Positions 23,851-35,708 of a stretch of DNA of 64,000 nt are shown here, in pieces. Source of the stretch: Amblyornis subalaris (Eukaryota; Chordata; Aves; Passeriformes; Ptilonorhynchidae); contig JACAXG010000018.1 in NCBI GenBank assembly GCA_018881555.1, forward strand, positions 7,253,634 through 7,317,633. Reading direction: 5' to 3'. Below the pieces are notes generated by a model. The model did no database searches. It saw only the letters and a list, made by a program, of their open reading frames with translations, and was not told the DNA's origin. The translations under genes were made by a program, and so were the position numbers. The stretch's first letter is position 1. Each line of letters opens with the position of its first letter.

Positions 23851-26800
23851 AAACAAACAAGCAAGCAAATTATTTGCCTCTCTAACACGTGATCAGGCGG
23901 CTACTGCACTTGCAGGCGCTACTTGTTTTACAAAGGCCGTAGGAAGGCTCCAAGTCTGGTGGCTTGTGCTGCCATTCCGCGGGGGTGACTATAGCTTGAC
24001 TTCAGGATATGCTCAAAGCTTAGAGTCTCTTCCACCGTTAGAGCTGAATTGCTCATTTTGGGGTGAATTGTAAGATCTGCTGAAAGAATTGTGATATTAA
24101 AGGCAGGATTTGGAGGATGCCACTTAAAGGGGCTTTACCTGGCTCTAGAAGCATCCCTGCAGAAACCAAGGTGATTGAAGTGAGCACAGCCTGCCTGAAC
24201 ATCTGCACATGCAATAGCTACCCAGGATACCACAGTCAGAAAACACTTCTGATCACTTTTAACTTACAGGATTTTAAGTGGTGCTATTTGCCTTCAGAAA
24301 GCTGTCAAACAACCCTGAGTTTATAATTATAGCTGGGCTTTGAGAAGCAGTCAGTTATAAAGCAGCCTGGTAGACAGAAACACGCTAACACTCTCTTTGT
24401 ATTTGGGGAAGATACGGGATATGGGCCCAGACTTCCTCTATTTATTCCCTGCACTTTTCCTAATCTGTTCTTTACTGGGCACCTGCTGCAGCAAATGAGA
24501 AAGCATTAGAAAAAGAGGAAATGGAAACGTTGCAGTGCAAAGTATGGTTAATAATATTTTTTAGTGCATGCAGAGAAATGTTAAATTAAAAAAAATTAAT
24601 GGAGGTCAAAAGCCAGCTTCTAATTCTCTTCAGGCAAAAGAAAGAATTTATTAAAAAGCAGAAAAGGTATCCACAGAGAAAATCTCCCCATTCACTTTAT
24701 GTACGTGAAATATAGACATCATCTTGACATTCAGCTGATGAAAGAGAAGAAAAGAAACTGAAATTACTACTCAGACAGTTAACAGTAGCCATCTTATGGG
24801 AAGGGGGACAAAATCTCAGTGCACTGTTTTTGACACAGGGTGTTCTAGAGATCTGTTAAAGTTTGCAGAGTGCCATTTCCTAAGAAACCTTTTTACAGAA
24901 CCAGCTTTCATCATACCATATCTTCAGTACAGATAATCTTGGCATGGCATTATTTTACACACTGCAGCTAGCTGAAAATCTGAAGAAAGGATATCCAGAT
25001 CTTCTGACTGTATGGATTTGACACAAAAAATTGAAACATAGAGGAAAGGAAGCATGCATCAAACATGCCTTTTGTTACTGGAGGCATTCTTCTCTGCTGA
25101 CAAAAATATTTGTTTAAATTTTCACATCAATACAAGATCCAGGTGTAGTTGATCAAATAACCTAAAGCTGCCTGATAACTAAAATAAATTCCCAGAAAGC
25201 ACCTCAAGTATTTTTTAATTTTCTGTGTTCTGTGTGCTGAAAACACGATTCTCAGTATGGTTCCCCTGCACAACCTGTGAGATGACAGAAAAAGGAAGAT
25301 GATTTGAACCAGTTGCTACACTTTACAGAGTGAGTTTGCAGGGCAAAAAATAATAAATGTTTTAAAAATGTCACTGTTCCGCTGCCACTGAAGGCAATTG
25401 CAAACCTCCATAGTTTTCTCACAGAGACATGCATAAAGGCTGGGCACTGCTTGGATGTTGCATAAGCTTTGGAAATAAGAGATTTTGTAGAGGCTTTGGG
25501 CAAGCCCCTCTGCACAGAGGTGAATTTCAGGCAACAAATCAGGACACTTGTCTCAAACACAGGATTTTAATTTCTTTTTTTTTTTACATGTAGCCTGCCT
25601 GTATTAAATTCCTTGTGCTTCACCAGTCTTGTTGAAATCTGACATTATTTCCCCTGATATTAACCCTCAATTTATCATTTACTCAAGACTGCACAAGGTT
25701 TCATCCTGGGAGTAGGTTTTTTTCTTTTATGCATTTCCTTAAAAACATAATTATCCTTTTGTCGGAGTTTTCTGTGATCAGAGGTGTTCCTGGCTTCATG
25801 AACACACAGGAAGACGAGGATCTTACATTACAATTATAATTACAAACAATTAAATCTGAGACCTGAGTCTAGGAGCAGACCTTTAAGAAGCAAGAAACAA
25901 CTGCCAAGAAATAGAAGGAATTGCAAGGAGCGCTCCAAGTTCAGTCATGTATAAAATTTACAACACGACTGAAGGGCAAGTCTATCATTTTCACTTTCTT
26001 CTTTGGCTTGTATTATTTAAAAAGTTATGTTTTAAATCTAAAAGGATAAGGTCTGCATTAATTACCTTACAACATCTTTAGTAGGACCTTTTGTCTCGAG
26101 CTCAGCACTGTGCCAGCACAGTTACACAGCTCCTGCACTGGAGCTGGCTTCTGCTTTGGCACTTCAGAGTGCAGAGGGAATATTCCACTATGTAGGCATC
26201 TCATGTAGGTGTATGAATTCTCCTCCACCTTTTCAGTCTCTGAATAACCTCACCCAAAAATACTGAACTGAAGGCTATTATCTAGCTAATCAGCAAACAA
26301 AAGTTTTTCCACAAAAATTATCTGAAGAGGTATTCATAACAGGCTCCCTGCAAATATTCTAATCCAATCTGTTGTGTAAATATTACAGTTGGGGCTGAAA
26401 GGGAATGCATGTGCATTGTAAGCAGTGATAAAGCCGGAGCTTCAGCCTGGGTGTATGCAACTGTACACGCACTGGAAGCCTTGGACAAGGGCAGTGGGAA
26501 ACTGCAAGTGTCTCCAGTGATGTCATGGGCATTTTGGGGCACAAGGAAGTGATCTGAAATCATGCCTCTATGGCATTTGCCAGAAAAACAGTAACTCTTG
26601 CAGTTTTTCTGCTTCTGCAGCATTGTACATCACAGAAACTCTAGACTTTACCTAATTTTTGAGTCTCGAGTGCTGTTTCACAAACAAGGCATTTTTGCAC
26701 TCTCATGGTTTATCAGTATCTGAAGGTGTAATATTAGATTAACAACCCCAGCCAAGATGATTTTATTTTATGTGTCTTCCAACCTCTGATAATGGCATGT

Positions 26801-28243
26801 GTCAGACAATGAGATGAATACCATATATCCAAACAATACAATTCATTAATATTTTGCTTGGCTTTTGTGTAGTTTCAGAAGGCAATGGCAAAGTCCTGCA
26901 ATCTGTTTTCCAGATAGACCCTCTGGCAAGCAACCATAAGTTGCAGAGGAAAATGGTCCAGGAACAAGAAGTCAGGCAGCAAAAACTCTGCTATAGTAGA
27001 GGAATGTACTTTGTAAAGGGACTACTTTTGTCCTGTGTCCCACTTAAGGGATACTCTTCCTAGCTGCAGTCCAGAGGTAGGCTGCTTCTGCTCCAAGACC
27101 CAAAATATTAAGTGTATCTGACTTTTTGCATATGGCATTGAGAGCAAGAGGAACAGTTGTGTTCTAATGCCAGTGATACAGAAAAATATTCAGAGAAAGG
27201 AGAGATCGAATGGGTCACCTCAGGGCCTGATGGTGCTGTTGACCTCAGGAGTCACAGTTATTTCAACGGGCCCCTGAGCACAGAGGTAGTGCCAGAAGCA
27301 AAATGCACATTCCAGCTTTGGAACCTATGAGAAAATGAATCCTGAGTTTCATTTCTGAGAGAGGCAACGATGTCCCTGGTTTGGGCAATGTGCAGAGAAA
27401 AGAAAGACAGAGTAAAACATAGTTACAAACTAATTGTGTCTGCATGTACATTGATTTTGTATGTGTATGAGTGTATGTACAAGCATTCATGTTAAACTGC
27501 AGCCTGTGAAAATGTCCCGTCTCATTACACTGGGATATTATTTTAAAACACTGTCTTGCTCCAGTTTTGAATTGTATAACCCTTATCAACCAAGTAAAGG
27601 CAAGGAATTCATTAACTTTCAAAAGCATAAACATGAGGAGGAAACAGTCATCCAACCCAAGATCTGCAAATACAGTATTAGTGGGGGGGTTATTGTTATT
27701 CATCCTTTCCTACTATTGGGGTGTATATTTTCCGTTACTCCAAAGGAGTAGACATATGGGATGCTGTGTCTGGCCTCAGAGCTATTATCACAGTTCATTG
27801 CCTCCTGCATCAGCTTTGCACCCTCTCAGCTGGGGGTTTTGTTTCTTTGACAGACCCCCAACAAGGTCACAAAACTGATTAGTATGGGAACAGCCCTAGA
27901 GATCAGTGCTGGACCTAAACAGGGATGGATTACTCTGGTGCAAAGCAGCTTGTCGTAAAACACTGGACCCATCTCAAACTTTTTCATGTACAAATGCATT
28001 AACAGGTCACAAAAAAAAAACCCGAACCAAAACTACAGTTTTGGATATTTGCTATATATTTCAGCTTTACCAAAGATTAAAACACTGTAGCCTAGCTGCA
28101 GCATGGAAGGTTTTGTTGCTGTTTTGGGTTGTTTTTTTAATATAGACTGCTTTAGATTTTTGTCATTTCCCCCCATGCTAACCCTGCCTTCTCAATAAGA
28201 AAAAATGTAAATCACATAATTTTAAAAATACTTTTCATCATAA
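23851..28243. other. non-coding stretch downstream of the CpG island
   Basis: No recognised gene. If the island is a plus-strand promoter, this would be first-intron or early-exon territory. An open segment at about 26872-27012 follows a strong acceptor-like site (pyrimidines then ttcag at 26871) but has only a weak donor. The longest open frame, 146 codons on the minus strand at 27263-27703, has no motif and overlaps plus-strand frames, so I regard it as chance. Confidence 0.55.
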
Positions 28244-28816
28244 TGTTATCATGGTTTAATCACAGCTGGCAACTAAACCCCACACAGCCTCTCACTCACT
28301 CCCCCCTGTGGGAAGGGGGAGAAAAGTGGAAGAGCAACAGCAAGAAAACTCACAGGCTGAGGTAAAGACAATTTAACAGGTAAAGCAAAAGCCACACACT
28401 CAGCAGAGCAAAACAAGTAATTCACTTACCACTCCCTGTGGACAAGCAGATGTTCAGCCATCTCCAGAAGAGCAGGGCTCCATCTCATCTAATGGTGGCT
28501 TGAGAAGACAAATGTCACCACTCCAAATGTCCCGCCCTTCTTGCTTCTTCCTCCAGCTTTATATGCTGAGCATGATGTCACAGTGTATGGAATATCTCTT
28601 GTGCCAGTTAGGGTCAGCTGTCCCAGCTTTGTCCCCTCACAACTTCTTGTATATCCCCAACCTCCTCACTGGTGGAGTGGAGTGGGAAGCAGAAAAAGCC
28701 TTGGCTGTGTGTCAGCCTTGCTCAGCACTTGCTAAAACATCCCTGTGTTATCAGCGCTGTTTTCAGCACAAATCCAAGACATAGCCCCACACCAGCTACT
28801 ATGGAAAAAACTGCAG
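28244..28816 (-). mobile_element. LTR of an endogenous retrovirus, copy C (variant tail)
   Basis: Minus-strand LTR of the same family as copies A and B. On the plus strand it begins near tcatggtttaat, followed by ggcaactaa, cactcactccccc, the reverse of the TATA region (tttata at 28558-28563), gtatggaatatc and, at the other end, accagctactatgg. Its 3' end differs from A and B: instead of the tail ending in ccaccaca it carries the variant that reads ttaaaccatga on the minus strand. No target duplication was found and the LTR 5' terminus (about 28816 in the window) looks truncated or diverged, so the ends are approximate. Confidence 0.85.
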
Positions 28817-29413
28817 AATTCTTGATGAAAAATCATTGAAACTTTTAAGTAGTTCAAATAACATTAAAGCTCTTCCTCTGTTAAACTACATAAACAAAAA
28901 TTGATTCCAAACTTAATGTGTCTGAATTACTTTCTATTTTATAAATACGTTTCTTTTGCTTGAGGTTATGGAATATTCTCTGGTACCTCAGAAAAAAAAA
29001 AGTTCTCATTTTTCCTTCGAAAGCCCCCAGACTGTAGCTTCATTCTTTCCTAGGCTGAAGCAGATGCCCATGACATCTCCTTGGCAGTTCCTTCCATCCC
29101 AGAGGGCAGGTTCCTCCTGTGAGCACAACCCAGCAGCCCTTGGTCATGGCAGATGTCACATCAACAGCCCTCCTCATGGTTTTAGTTAAACACCTCTAAC
29201 AAACCTGTGTACACCCCAGTCTGTCCCTGATGACCTTTTCTTTGTCTAGCCCTGGCCATACTAGAAAGAGTTTCCTAATCAGAGTAAAAGGACTTTATAT
29301 TTTGTCTTTAATCCCCTACCTCCTCAACAGTTTCTCATTTTATGTTATTTGTTTATAAAGTTTTGTAATGTTACATTCTATAAAATTATATTTATCATCT
29401 AATGATTATCTAA
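28817..29413. other. non-coding stretch between LTR C and CR1
   Basis: About 600 bp without a recognised element or gene. Open frames are under 80 codons. A short A run lies at about 28992-29000. Confidence 0.5.
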
Positions 29414-29856
29414 CGGAGTATGCCCAAAGAAGGGCAAAGAACCTGATGAAGCATCTGGAGCACAAGTCTTTTGAGGAGCAGCTGAGGGAGCTGGGGTTGT
29501 TTAGCCTGGAGAAAAGGAGGCTCGTGGGGAACCTTATCACTCTCTACAACTGCCTGAAAAGAGGTAGCAAGGTGGGGGTCTCTTCTCCCAGGTAAAAAGT
29601 GATAAGATGAAATGGTCTCAAATTGCACCAGGGGAAGTTTAGATTGGATATTAGGAAAATTTTCATCACTGAAAGGGTTATCAAGCATTGGAACAGGCTG
29701 CCCAGGGAAGTTGTGGAGACACTGTCCCTGGAGGTATTTAAAAGATGTGCAAACATGGAGCTCAGAACACAACTTAGTGGTGGACTTGGCAGTGCTGAAT
29801 TAGTGATAGGACTTGATGATCTTAGAGTTCATCCCCAACCTAAATGATTCTATGAG
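29414..29856 (+). mobile_element. CR1 LINE, 5'-truncated, with end of ORF2
   Basis: About 440 bp. The frame from 29368 to 29595 holds the last part of the CR1 ORF2 protein: A-Q-R-R-A-K, then [16 protein letters not shown], then L-I-T-L-Y-N-C-L-K, which is diagnostic. A stop at 29593 breaks the frame before the R-K-x-F-x-x motif region. The 3' part matches 19079-19358 closely (gcaccaggggaagtttag, ggaacaggctgcc, ggtatttaaaagatgtg) and ends with gattctatgag. It is longer at the 5' side than the 19-kb copy. No functional product is expected. Confidence 0.93.
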
Positions 29857-31647
29857 TGCATGATTTTACTAGGTACAAGGAATACCAGCACATTGTTATT
29901 ATTTCCAAGTTAAGTATTCTTTTGTGGCTTTCTTTGGTATAGACATTTATATGGCCTTCTAAGCCACGCTCACTTTTTGACTGTGTGTCTTCCTTCTTAA
30001 CCCCCTCTCCCTGAACAAACTGCCCACACGCATGCACACAAATATTAACCCTTACCTTCAATCATTTTTTCATGTCTTGAGTTCCTAGATAGTTTGTTTT
30101 ACTTTGTTTTTTTTCCCCCCATCAGCTACTGGTAAATGAATGTTATTAATGTCAGGTCAAATACCTTCCTCTCTCTTTCTAAATTGCATTGCCTATGATA
30201 ATAGGCTCATGGAAATTTCATCTGTTTCATTTCTTTTTCATGGTAGAGTCCTTTATCACATTAGCATTTCTCCATATACAGGGAATGAGTTACAGGTTAA
30301 TTAGATATTTTTGTTGTGACAGTTTAGTTGTCTGCATCTGGATTTTGGCATTGCCTAATGGGTTGTATGAATTTCCTTCTTTCATTCTCCAGGATTAGAC
30401 TTCTACATTTTTCACGTGAGTCAATTTGCTTTTTATGATCGTGGCAGGTAGGCAGCACCAGAGAAGCGAGATAAAGTGATTTGGGGAAAATCTTTACACC
30501 GCTTTGCAAAAATGGCTGCCTAGCATTAATTGCCAACTCTGCAACCTACTGCTTATATAAGTGGCCTAATTATAAAATAGTTATTATTATTGTTGAATAT
30601 CTAGCATCTTCCACTAAATGGAATGAAATTAAATTCTCAGATCAAACAAAATTACATAAAAACTCCAAGGTAAATGCTAGAACATATAACTGAATCTAAG
30701 CAGAAACCTCAGATATGTCTAGAAATTAGCACCACTATATTGAGTTCTCTTATTTTTACTTCATGTAAAATCCTATTTAGTGAATAGATTTAAATACTTA
30801 TACCTTCAACAGTGGTGTGTTCATGTAAACCATTTCTAAGTAAGAGTCACCAAAATATCCATGTGCATGCCAAGTGAATGATAAGATGATGTAGCTTCAA
30901 CATTTTTTGCAATGACTTGTAATTGCACTTGGCACATTAAGATTTGTTAGACGAAATTGAATGTTTTCCATTTATAAGAAATAGCAAGAGTGTTTCAATT
31001 TGCCCCATTTTTATTTATTATGACTGTCTTTAATGGGTAACTGAGTTATATTCTCAGTTTTGCTTCAGATTTGAAAAAATACTCCTAATCAGGAACACAA
31101 CTTGCCTGATGCAACACAGAAGAAGAGACAGCCACAAGTATTCAAGCGATGGCAAAAAATAAACTGTAGGATGTTTTCCCTGTATACCTGTTTGATGAAA
31201 CATTTGTTGAATTATGTTTATTTAGCCTGTTTGATTTGTTTATTTTTTTTTTCATAGAAAATGGCTAAAATTTCAACAGGAAAAATAAAAACAGGGATTT
31301 TAATAAATTGCATTGTTCATATGTAATCTTACAGGCAAAGTCCTCTAAGGTATTTAATAAAGTAGGCCAGAGGACTCTCCTTTGTGGATAAAACTCTGTT
31401 GCAAGTTCCAAGATGTTGGTGAGATAGACCTATTACATTATTAGCTCTGGGGTAAGGTTTCCCAGTGCTGCTAAAATATGCTCAATTTAAATTCTATATT
31501 ATATCACTCCATCTGAATAATTTTATATCTATATTTTACTTTTAAATGCTTAGCTGACTCATGTATTTTAAAGAATTATAAACATTTTTTTTAGAAAAAA
31601 GAATATACATCTTTATGTTACCTTTGTTGTTTATTACATTTAACTAG
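29857..31647. other. non-coding stretch
   Basis: AT-rich with no recognised element. A 65-codon open segment ending at 30669 in front of a donor-like AAG/GTAAAT site could in principle precede the candidate exon at 31648 in phase 0. Its composition (Lys, Ile, Asn, Tyr) is what AT-rich noise gives, so I do not include it as an exon. Confidence 0.5.
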
Positions 31648-31808
31648 AATAAAAGTAGGATCGAGGCCAAGGTTAAAACCGGAGGTTGCACTATATTTAC
31701 ATTTTGTTCAATACCAGCACTTAAGAATAGCAGCCAAGCATTTAAAAATAGGCTGAAGGGGATGAAGAGATTTAGAAGGGAATGCCTGGCTGTCTCAGAA
31801 ACTACCAG
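31648..31808 (+). other. candidate coding exon 1 of an unrecognised gene
   Basis: 161 bp, open in one frame throughout. It is preceded by a pyrimidine-rich acceptor (ttaactag, ending at 31647) and followed by a near-consensus donor CAG/GTGAGT. The frame starts in phase 0 and ends in phase 2, which is what the next candidate exon needs. The predicted 53 residues include a basic segment, K-N-R-L-K-G-M-K-R-F-R-R. I recognise no family. It may also be a cryptic site or part of a lncRNA. Confidence 0.25.
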
Positions 31809-32571
31809 GTGAGTCATGGTTCTGCCGCTGCAATGAGCTCTGGGCAGGGAAATTGGTACGATTTAGCTCAGGGAAGGGAGACAGCAAAATACAGAGGCAG
31901 AGCAAGGCTGTATTTTGATTGTGTTAAAAAGTCCTCCCCACTCTGACCTGCCTCTACAGAGCCTCCCAGGACCTCTGCAGATCAATACGGGACACTGGCA
32001 CAAGCTTGCAGATTTCTGTGGCAGCACTAGGACTGTCAAGGGCAGAACTGGTCAGTACCTCAGACACTGCTTCCAAGACATCCATCTGCACCTCTCCTGT
32101 CCCAGAGGGTAGGGACAAGACAAACTCTTCTGTATGGCCGTGTTCCCATACTCTTGCAGACCACCGAACGTAGCATGTAGTCAGTCAGGGAAACCACACA
32201 GTAAGCGATTTATGTTACTTGTCCCCAGAAGGGCAACAGGGGACAACACACTGTAGTTGTGGCAAAGAGCCCTGAAATGAAGGCAATCTCATAAATTCAT
32301 AAGGTTAGATTTAGGAAATCTTAAGTGAAATATTTTTCTTTGCTTTTCAGTACAGTTGGGTTTGATGCTAGTGGAAGTAGCATTGGTTCTGACAGTGGAA
32401 GCTTTTTTCCTTCAATACTTTCAACGTGAATTATTCCCACAGAGACTATTTTCTTCCGGTAAAACTCCAATCTCTGTATAATAAACTAAGCAAAACATGG
32501 TACTTCTGGTCTTTTCTTAAAAAGACTATATATAAATTTAGCATCCTGGCTAAACCTGAGCTCAGGTAAGA

Positions 32572-32878
32572 TGTCGCCTTGAGTTTTGCAGTTTTTCGAT
32601 GTTTCTCATTTCTGCAACAGAGTTCTCATGCTCTTTCTGTAAACATAGCCATGTTTTGCTAACTGTTCCTTATTGTTTACATTCCATTCTCCTAGGCAGA
32701 GACGTTTCATGAATTTTTCCTTTGACCAGTGTGATTGAGAGGTGGTAACCTCACCCTCCAATCCATGGTCATTTCTAAGAACATAGAAATAAACAAGCTC
32801 GGGGTTGTCCGGCCCCCTTCTTACTTCCTGTCTTGACAGAGCTGAGTCCGCGTGGTTTTTTCGTGTCCAAGTGCGACA
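32572..32878 (+). mobile_element. 307-bp solo LTR with 6-bp target duplication
   Basis: It begins tgtcgcct and ends gtgcgaca. A perfect 6-bp duplication, gtaaga, flanks it at 32566-32571 and 32879-32884. Inside are a poly(A) signal AATAAA at 32788-32793, then an R/U5-like segment with ggggttgtccgg and gctgagtccgcgtgg, an arrangement typical of bird retroviral LTRs. A 6-bp duplication fits class II (ERVK-like) integrases. The family is distinct from LTR copies A-C. No interior sequence is present, so it is a solo LTR. I cannot name the family. Confidence 0.82.
32788..32793 (+). other. poly(A) signal of the 307-bp LTR
   Basis: AATAAA, 85 bases before the LTR 3' end, in the expected order: end of U3, signal, then R/U5. 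It could still end transcripts that run across on the plus strand. Confidence 0.5.
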
Positions 32879-32994
32879 GTAAGAATACTGCTTTCTTACT
32901 CAAGCTAGCTCTTACTCTCAAAAAATACACTTAATCTCTTTTTCTGTACTAAATTATTTCAGATTACTAACCAAAGATGGTTAGGCTTTTGCTG

Positions 32995-33017
32995 AAAACA
33001 AACAAACAAACAAACAA
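32995..33017. repeat. (AAAC)n microsatellite
   Basis: Five to six tandem aaac units, followed by an imperfect unit. Confidence 0.85.
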
Positions 33018-33642
33018 GCAAAAGGCTAACAGCTAAAATACATGTTCAGACTGGGCCAGGTAAAATGGTATCTGCAAGAAAATCTCAACCAAACCCAAAA
33101 ACAACCCCCCAAACTCCCACCTAAAACTCAGAAGCTTGCTCTAAATCCAGCTGCCTACATCCAGGCTCTTGAATAACAATAAATGTGAGTTCCTTCACGA
33201 TAGACACTAACTTTCAAGTCCAAAATGACCCCTGCTTTCTAAGTCTATATCAAATGGAATAAAGGGCATCTTACACTTGAGTAGAAATTATATAAGTTCT
33301 CTCTTGCCTCATACTTCATGTTCTTATCACATAATAATTTTTCACTTCCTGGGGCTGCTAGTGACTAATTCAAATTTTTTTTCCATCTCTGTCTTTTTTC
33401 CCCTTTGTTCCAAGGGGCTCATTCCCCACAGGCAATGCCAGTGTTGAGTCAAAGTGTCATTCAAGCTGACAAAGTCACACATTTTCAGCTGGGAGGTGGG
33501 TGTGATTATCCAATTACCTTTTGACATTTCCATCATTTCCTTTGGCACCTAGGTACAATAAGTTGGGCATTTCAATATCTGCCCATCCTCAGTTTAAAAC
33601 TGTTTTGAAAATACAAAAGAACCTTAAGTGATCTGTCCACAG

Positions 33643-33880
33643 CATTGAAATACCAACTTTGGTGGATACTTTGAAAACTCAAAGGCTTTACAAGATGAAT
33701 AGCAAACCAGGGATGACAGCTCCTGTGGAGCCATTATTGAATTGCAGCAGTGATGACTGCATTGCTTTGGATTTAGATAAAAGACTCCATGCAAGACAAA
33801 TGGTAGGAGGACATCAAACAAGACTGTGTCCATGCGGTGACAGAAGCAATCCAATTGAAGAAGCTGTTGATTTCTGCAAG
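33643..33880 (+). other. candidate coding exon 2 of an unrecognised gene
   Basis: 238 bp bounded by a possible acceptor (ctgtccacag, ending 33642, weak pyrimidine tract) and a donor CAAG/GTAACT at 33881. One frame is open from 33632 to beyond the donor. The entry phase is 2, matching the exit of 31648-31808, and the exit phase is 0. The predicted 79 residues are Cys-containing (C-S-S-D-D-C, C-P-C-G-D-R) and have a more balanced composition than other frames here. I recognise no family. The opposite strand is also open for 76 codons, which lowers confidence. Confidence 0.3.
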
Positions 33881-35627
33881 GTAACTTACTATTTCTTCTT
33901 AAGTAATCTATATAAAGGAAGTAAAGATTGTATATTAATCTTCTATTTACACTTTTCTCTAAAAATACTGCTTCTACTTGTCAAATATAAGTTTTGCTTA
34001 AAATATTTGTCAGAAAGGAATTATCAGTATCAGACCTTGTTAATTATTTTGCATCTGTGTTTTATTTAACGACAATATCACCATGTCTAAAGGTTATAGA
34101 TTGAGAGTTACAATCAATACTGATCAGGTAAAGAGATTAGTCAGCAAATCAATAACATAGATACCAGCAGGAAGCACTGTGCATTCAAGACAACAATGAA
34201 TACAAAGAGTACAGATAAACATCATCCCCTTTATTTAGATGAAAGCTGATTCTAGAGCATTTCCACTATCTCATTAATAATGCACAAACCTTTTTGAACA
34301 TGTTCTACACAATGGAGATCCTGAATAAATGTCAAGATGTGACATAAAGCAGCTTTGTACAAAACCATAGAATTTGGGGTTTACTGACAGCTATACAAGC
34401 TGGACCCCTGGAAAGGATACAGATGTTTATTTAACTTCTTGTAGAAAGTCTACACTGGCATGTGAGTCTTGCCATTCCCACTTACCGTGTCTCACTGGTT
34501 TACAGCATTCAACGGACCTGGATCTCTCAAACCAGTTTGATTCAAAAGAAGCTGAAGATGGAGATACACCCTGTAAGAACACACTGTGCACTCTAGCTGG
34601 GAATGGTCATTCAGCCCACAGGGCTGGACTACAACTTTTCCTGGCAGATCTGGCTGAAATGTGTACAATGCTGTCAATGGGTCTTTAATGCACATTGGTT
34701 CATTCCACAGATCCACTTTTATTTGTCTATCATAACAACTAACAGAGACAAAGAATTATTCTCCTAGAGCACAACCACAAATGAAGGTTAGCATTTAGTT
34801 TACCATAGCTTCTTAAAAGTGTATCTTTGCAAAATGTGGACATTTTATGGATGTGAAGAGATTAAATACATATACACACATAGAATGGCATAGAAGCATA
34901 TAACATTTATGGTAATTCAGATTTTTTGTATCTGCCTTTCTTGTATCCTATTTTGTATCACTTTGCAACTTGCTATGCTTGCTTTATATTTTGGATCAGA
35001 TTTAGTTGTCATCCTCATATTTTCCAATGTTCCCCAATATGTCTCAACACATTTTTCTCTCTGCCTATCTTTCTCGTCCCTTTTCTAATACCTTTTCTTT
35101 CCCAGGCCCTTTTTATTAAACCTAGAGTAGGTTAAATTGAGATTAAAACAAATAACCTTCAAAGAATATGTTCCTCTTTTTCTGATCCTTCTACTTCTCC
35201 TTCCCACACACACTGCCTGACAGACAGACCATGGCCAGCTGTCATGAGAAATTTTACCTGGGATGCCACCTTGCCAGGAGGCATGGTCCAAAATCCCTCC
35301 TCACCCTGACACAGCATTTTCTGGATGAAACTTTAATCTAAATGCCTAGGCATGTAATTTCCTAAAACCATACCCAGATTCAAATTACTTTAGAGCAGAA
35401 GGAGTCCTTAGTCTGTCATCCCCTCACAATGAGAAAAGGACTTCCAAATCCAAAGAGTTTTGGGAAAAAACCCTGAGCAGCAAATTTTTTGCATATTCAA
35501 GAAATATATCCCCTCCACCCCACCTTCAAATTTTTGACTAATTTAATGTGTGTATGTGAGTCTCTGAACTCCTTGTAATGATTTTGGTCCCGAGAGGAAT
35601 TATTCGCATCTGCTCCTTTCCTTTCAG

Positions 35628-35708
35628 GATACTGTGAGCAATATAGCAGAGAATCTAAAAGCTAAGTTTGTTCTGAGCAGATTCATTGAAAAGAACAGGT
35701 TTCAATAA
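35628..35708 (+). other. candidate terminal coding exon of an unrecognised gene
   Basis: A strong acceptor (tgctcctttcctttcag, ending 35627) is followed by a phase-0 frame of 26 codons to a TAA at 35706-35708. The phase matches the exit of 33643-33880. Visible residues include D-T-V-S-N-I-A-E-N-L-K-A-K-F. No clear poly(A) signal follows closely. A second strong acceptor at 35911 opens an 86-codon frame with a hydrophobic stretch, but in a phase incompatible with splicing from CAG/GTTTCA at 35698. Confidence 0.22.

Noticed and set aside
23573..24073. Open frames of 72-104 codons on both strands over the CpG island
   Set aside because: GC-rich DNA lacks stop codons by composition. The frames overlap on both strands and show no motif.
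27263..27703. The longest N-free open frame in the window, 146 codons, minus strand
   Set aside because: No family motif, no plausible promoter or splice setting, and it overlaps open plus-strand frames. Its composition fits chance in AT-rich DNA.
30475..30669. Possible additional upstream exon ending at AAG/GTAAAT in phase 0
   Set aside because: The phase fits, but there is no good acceptor and the residues are what AT-rich noise gives.
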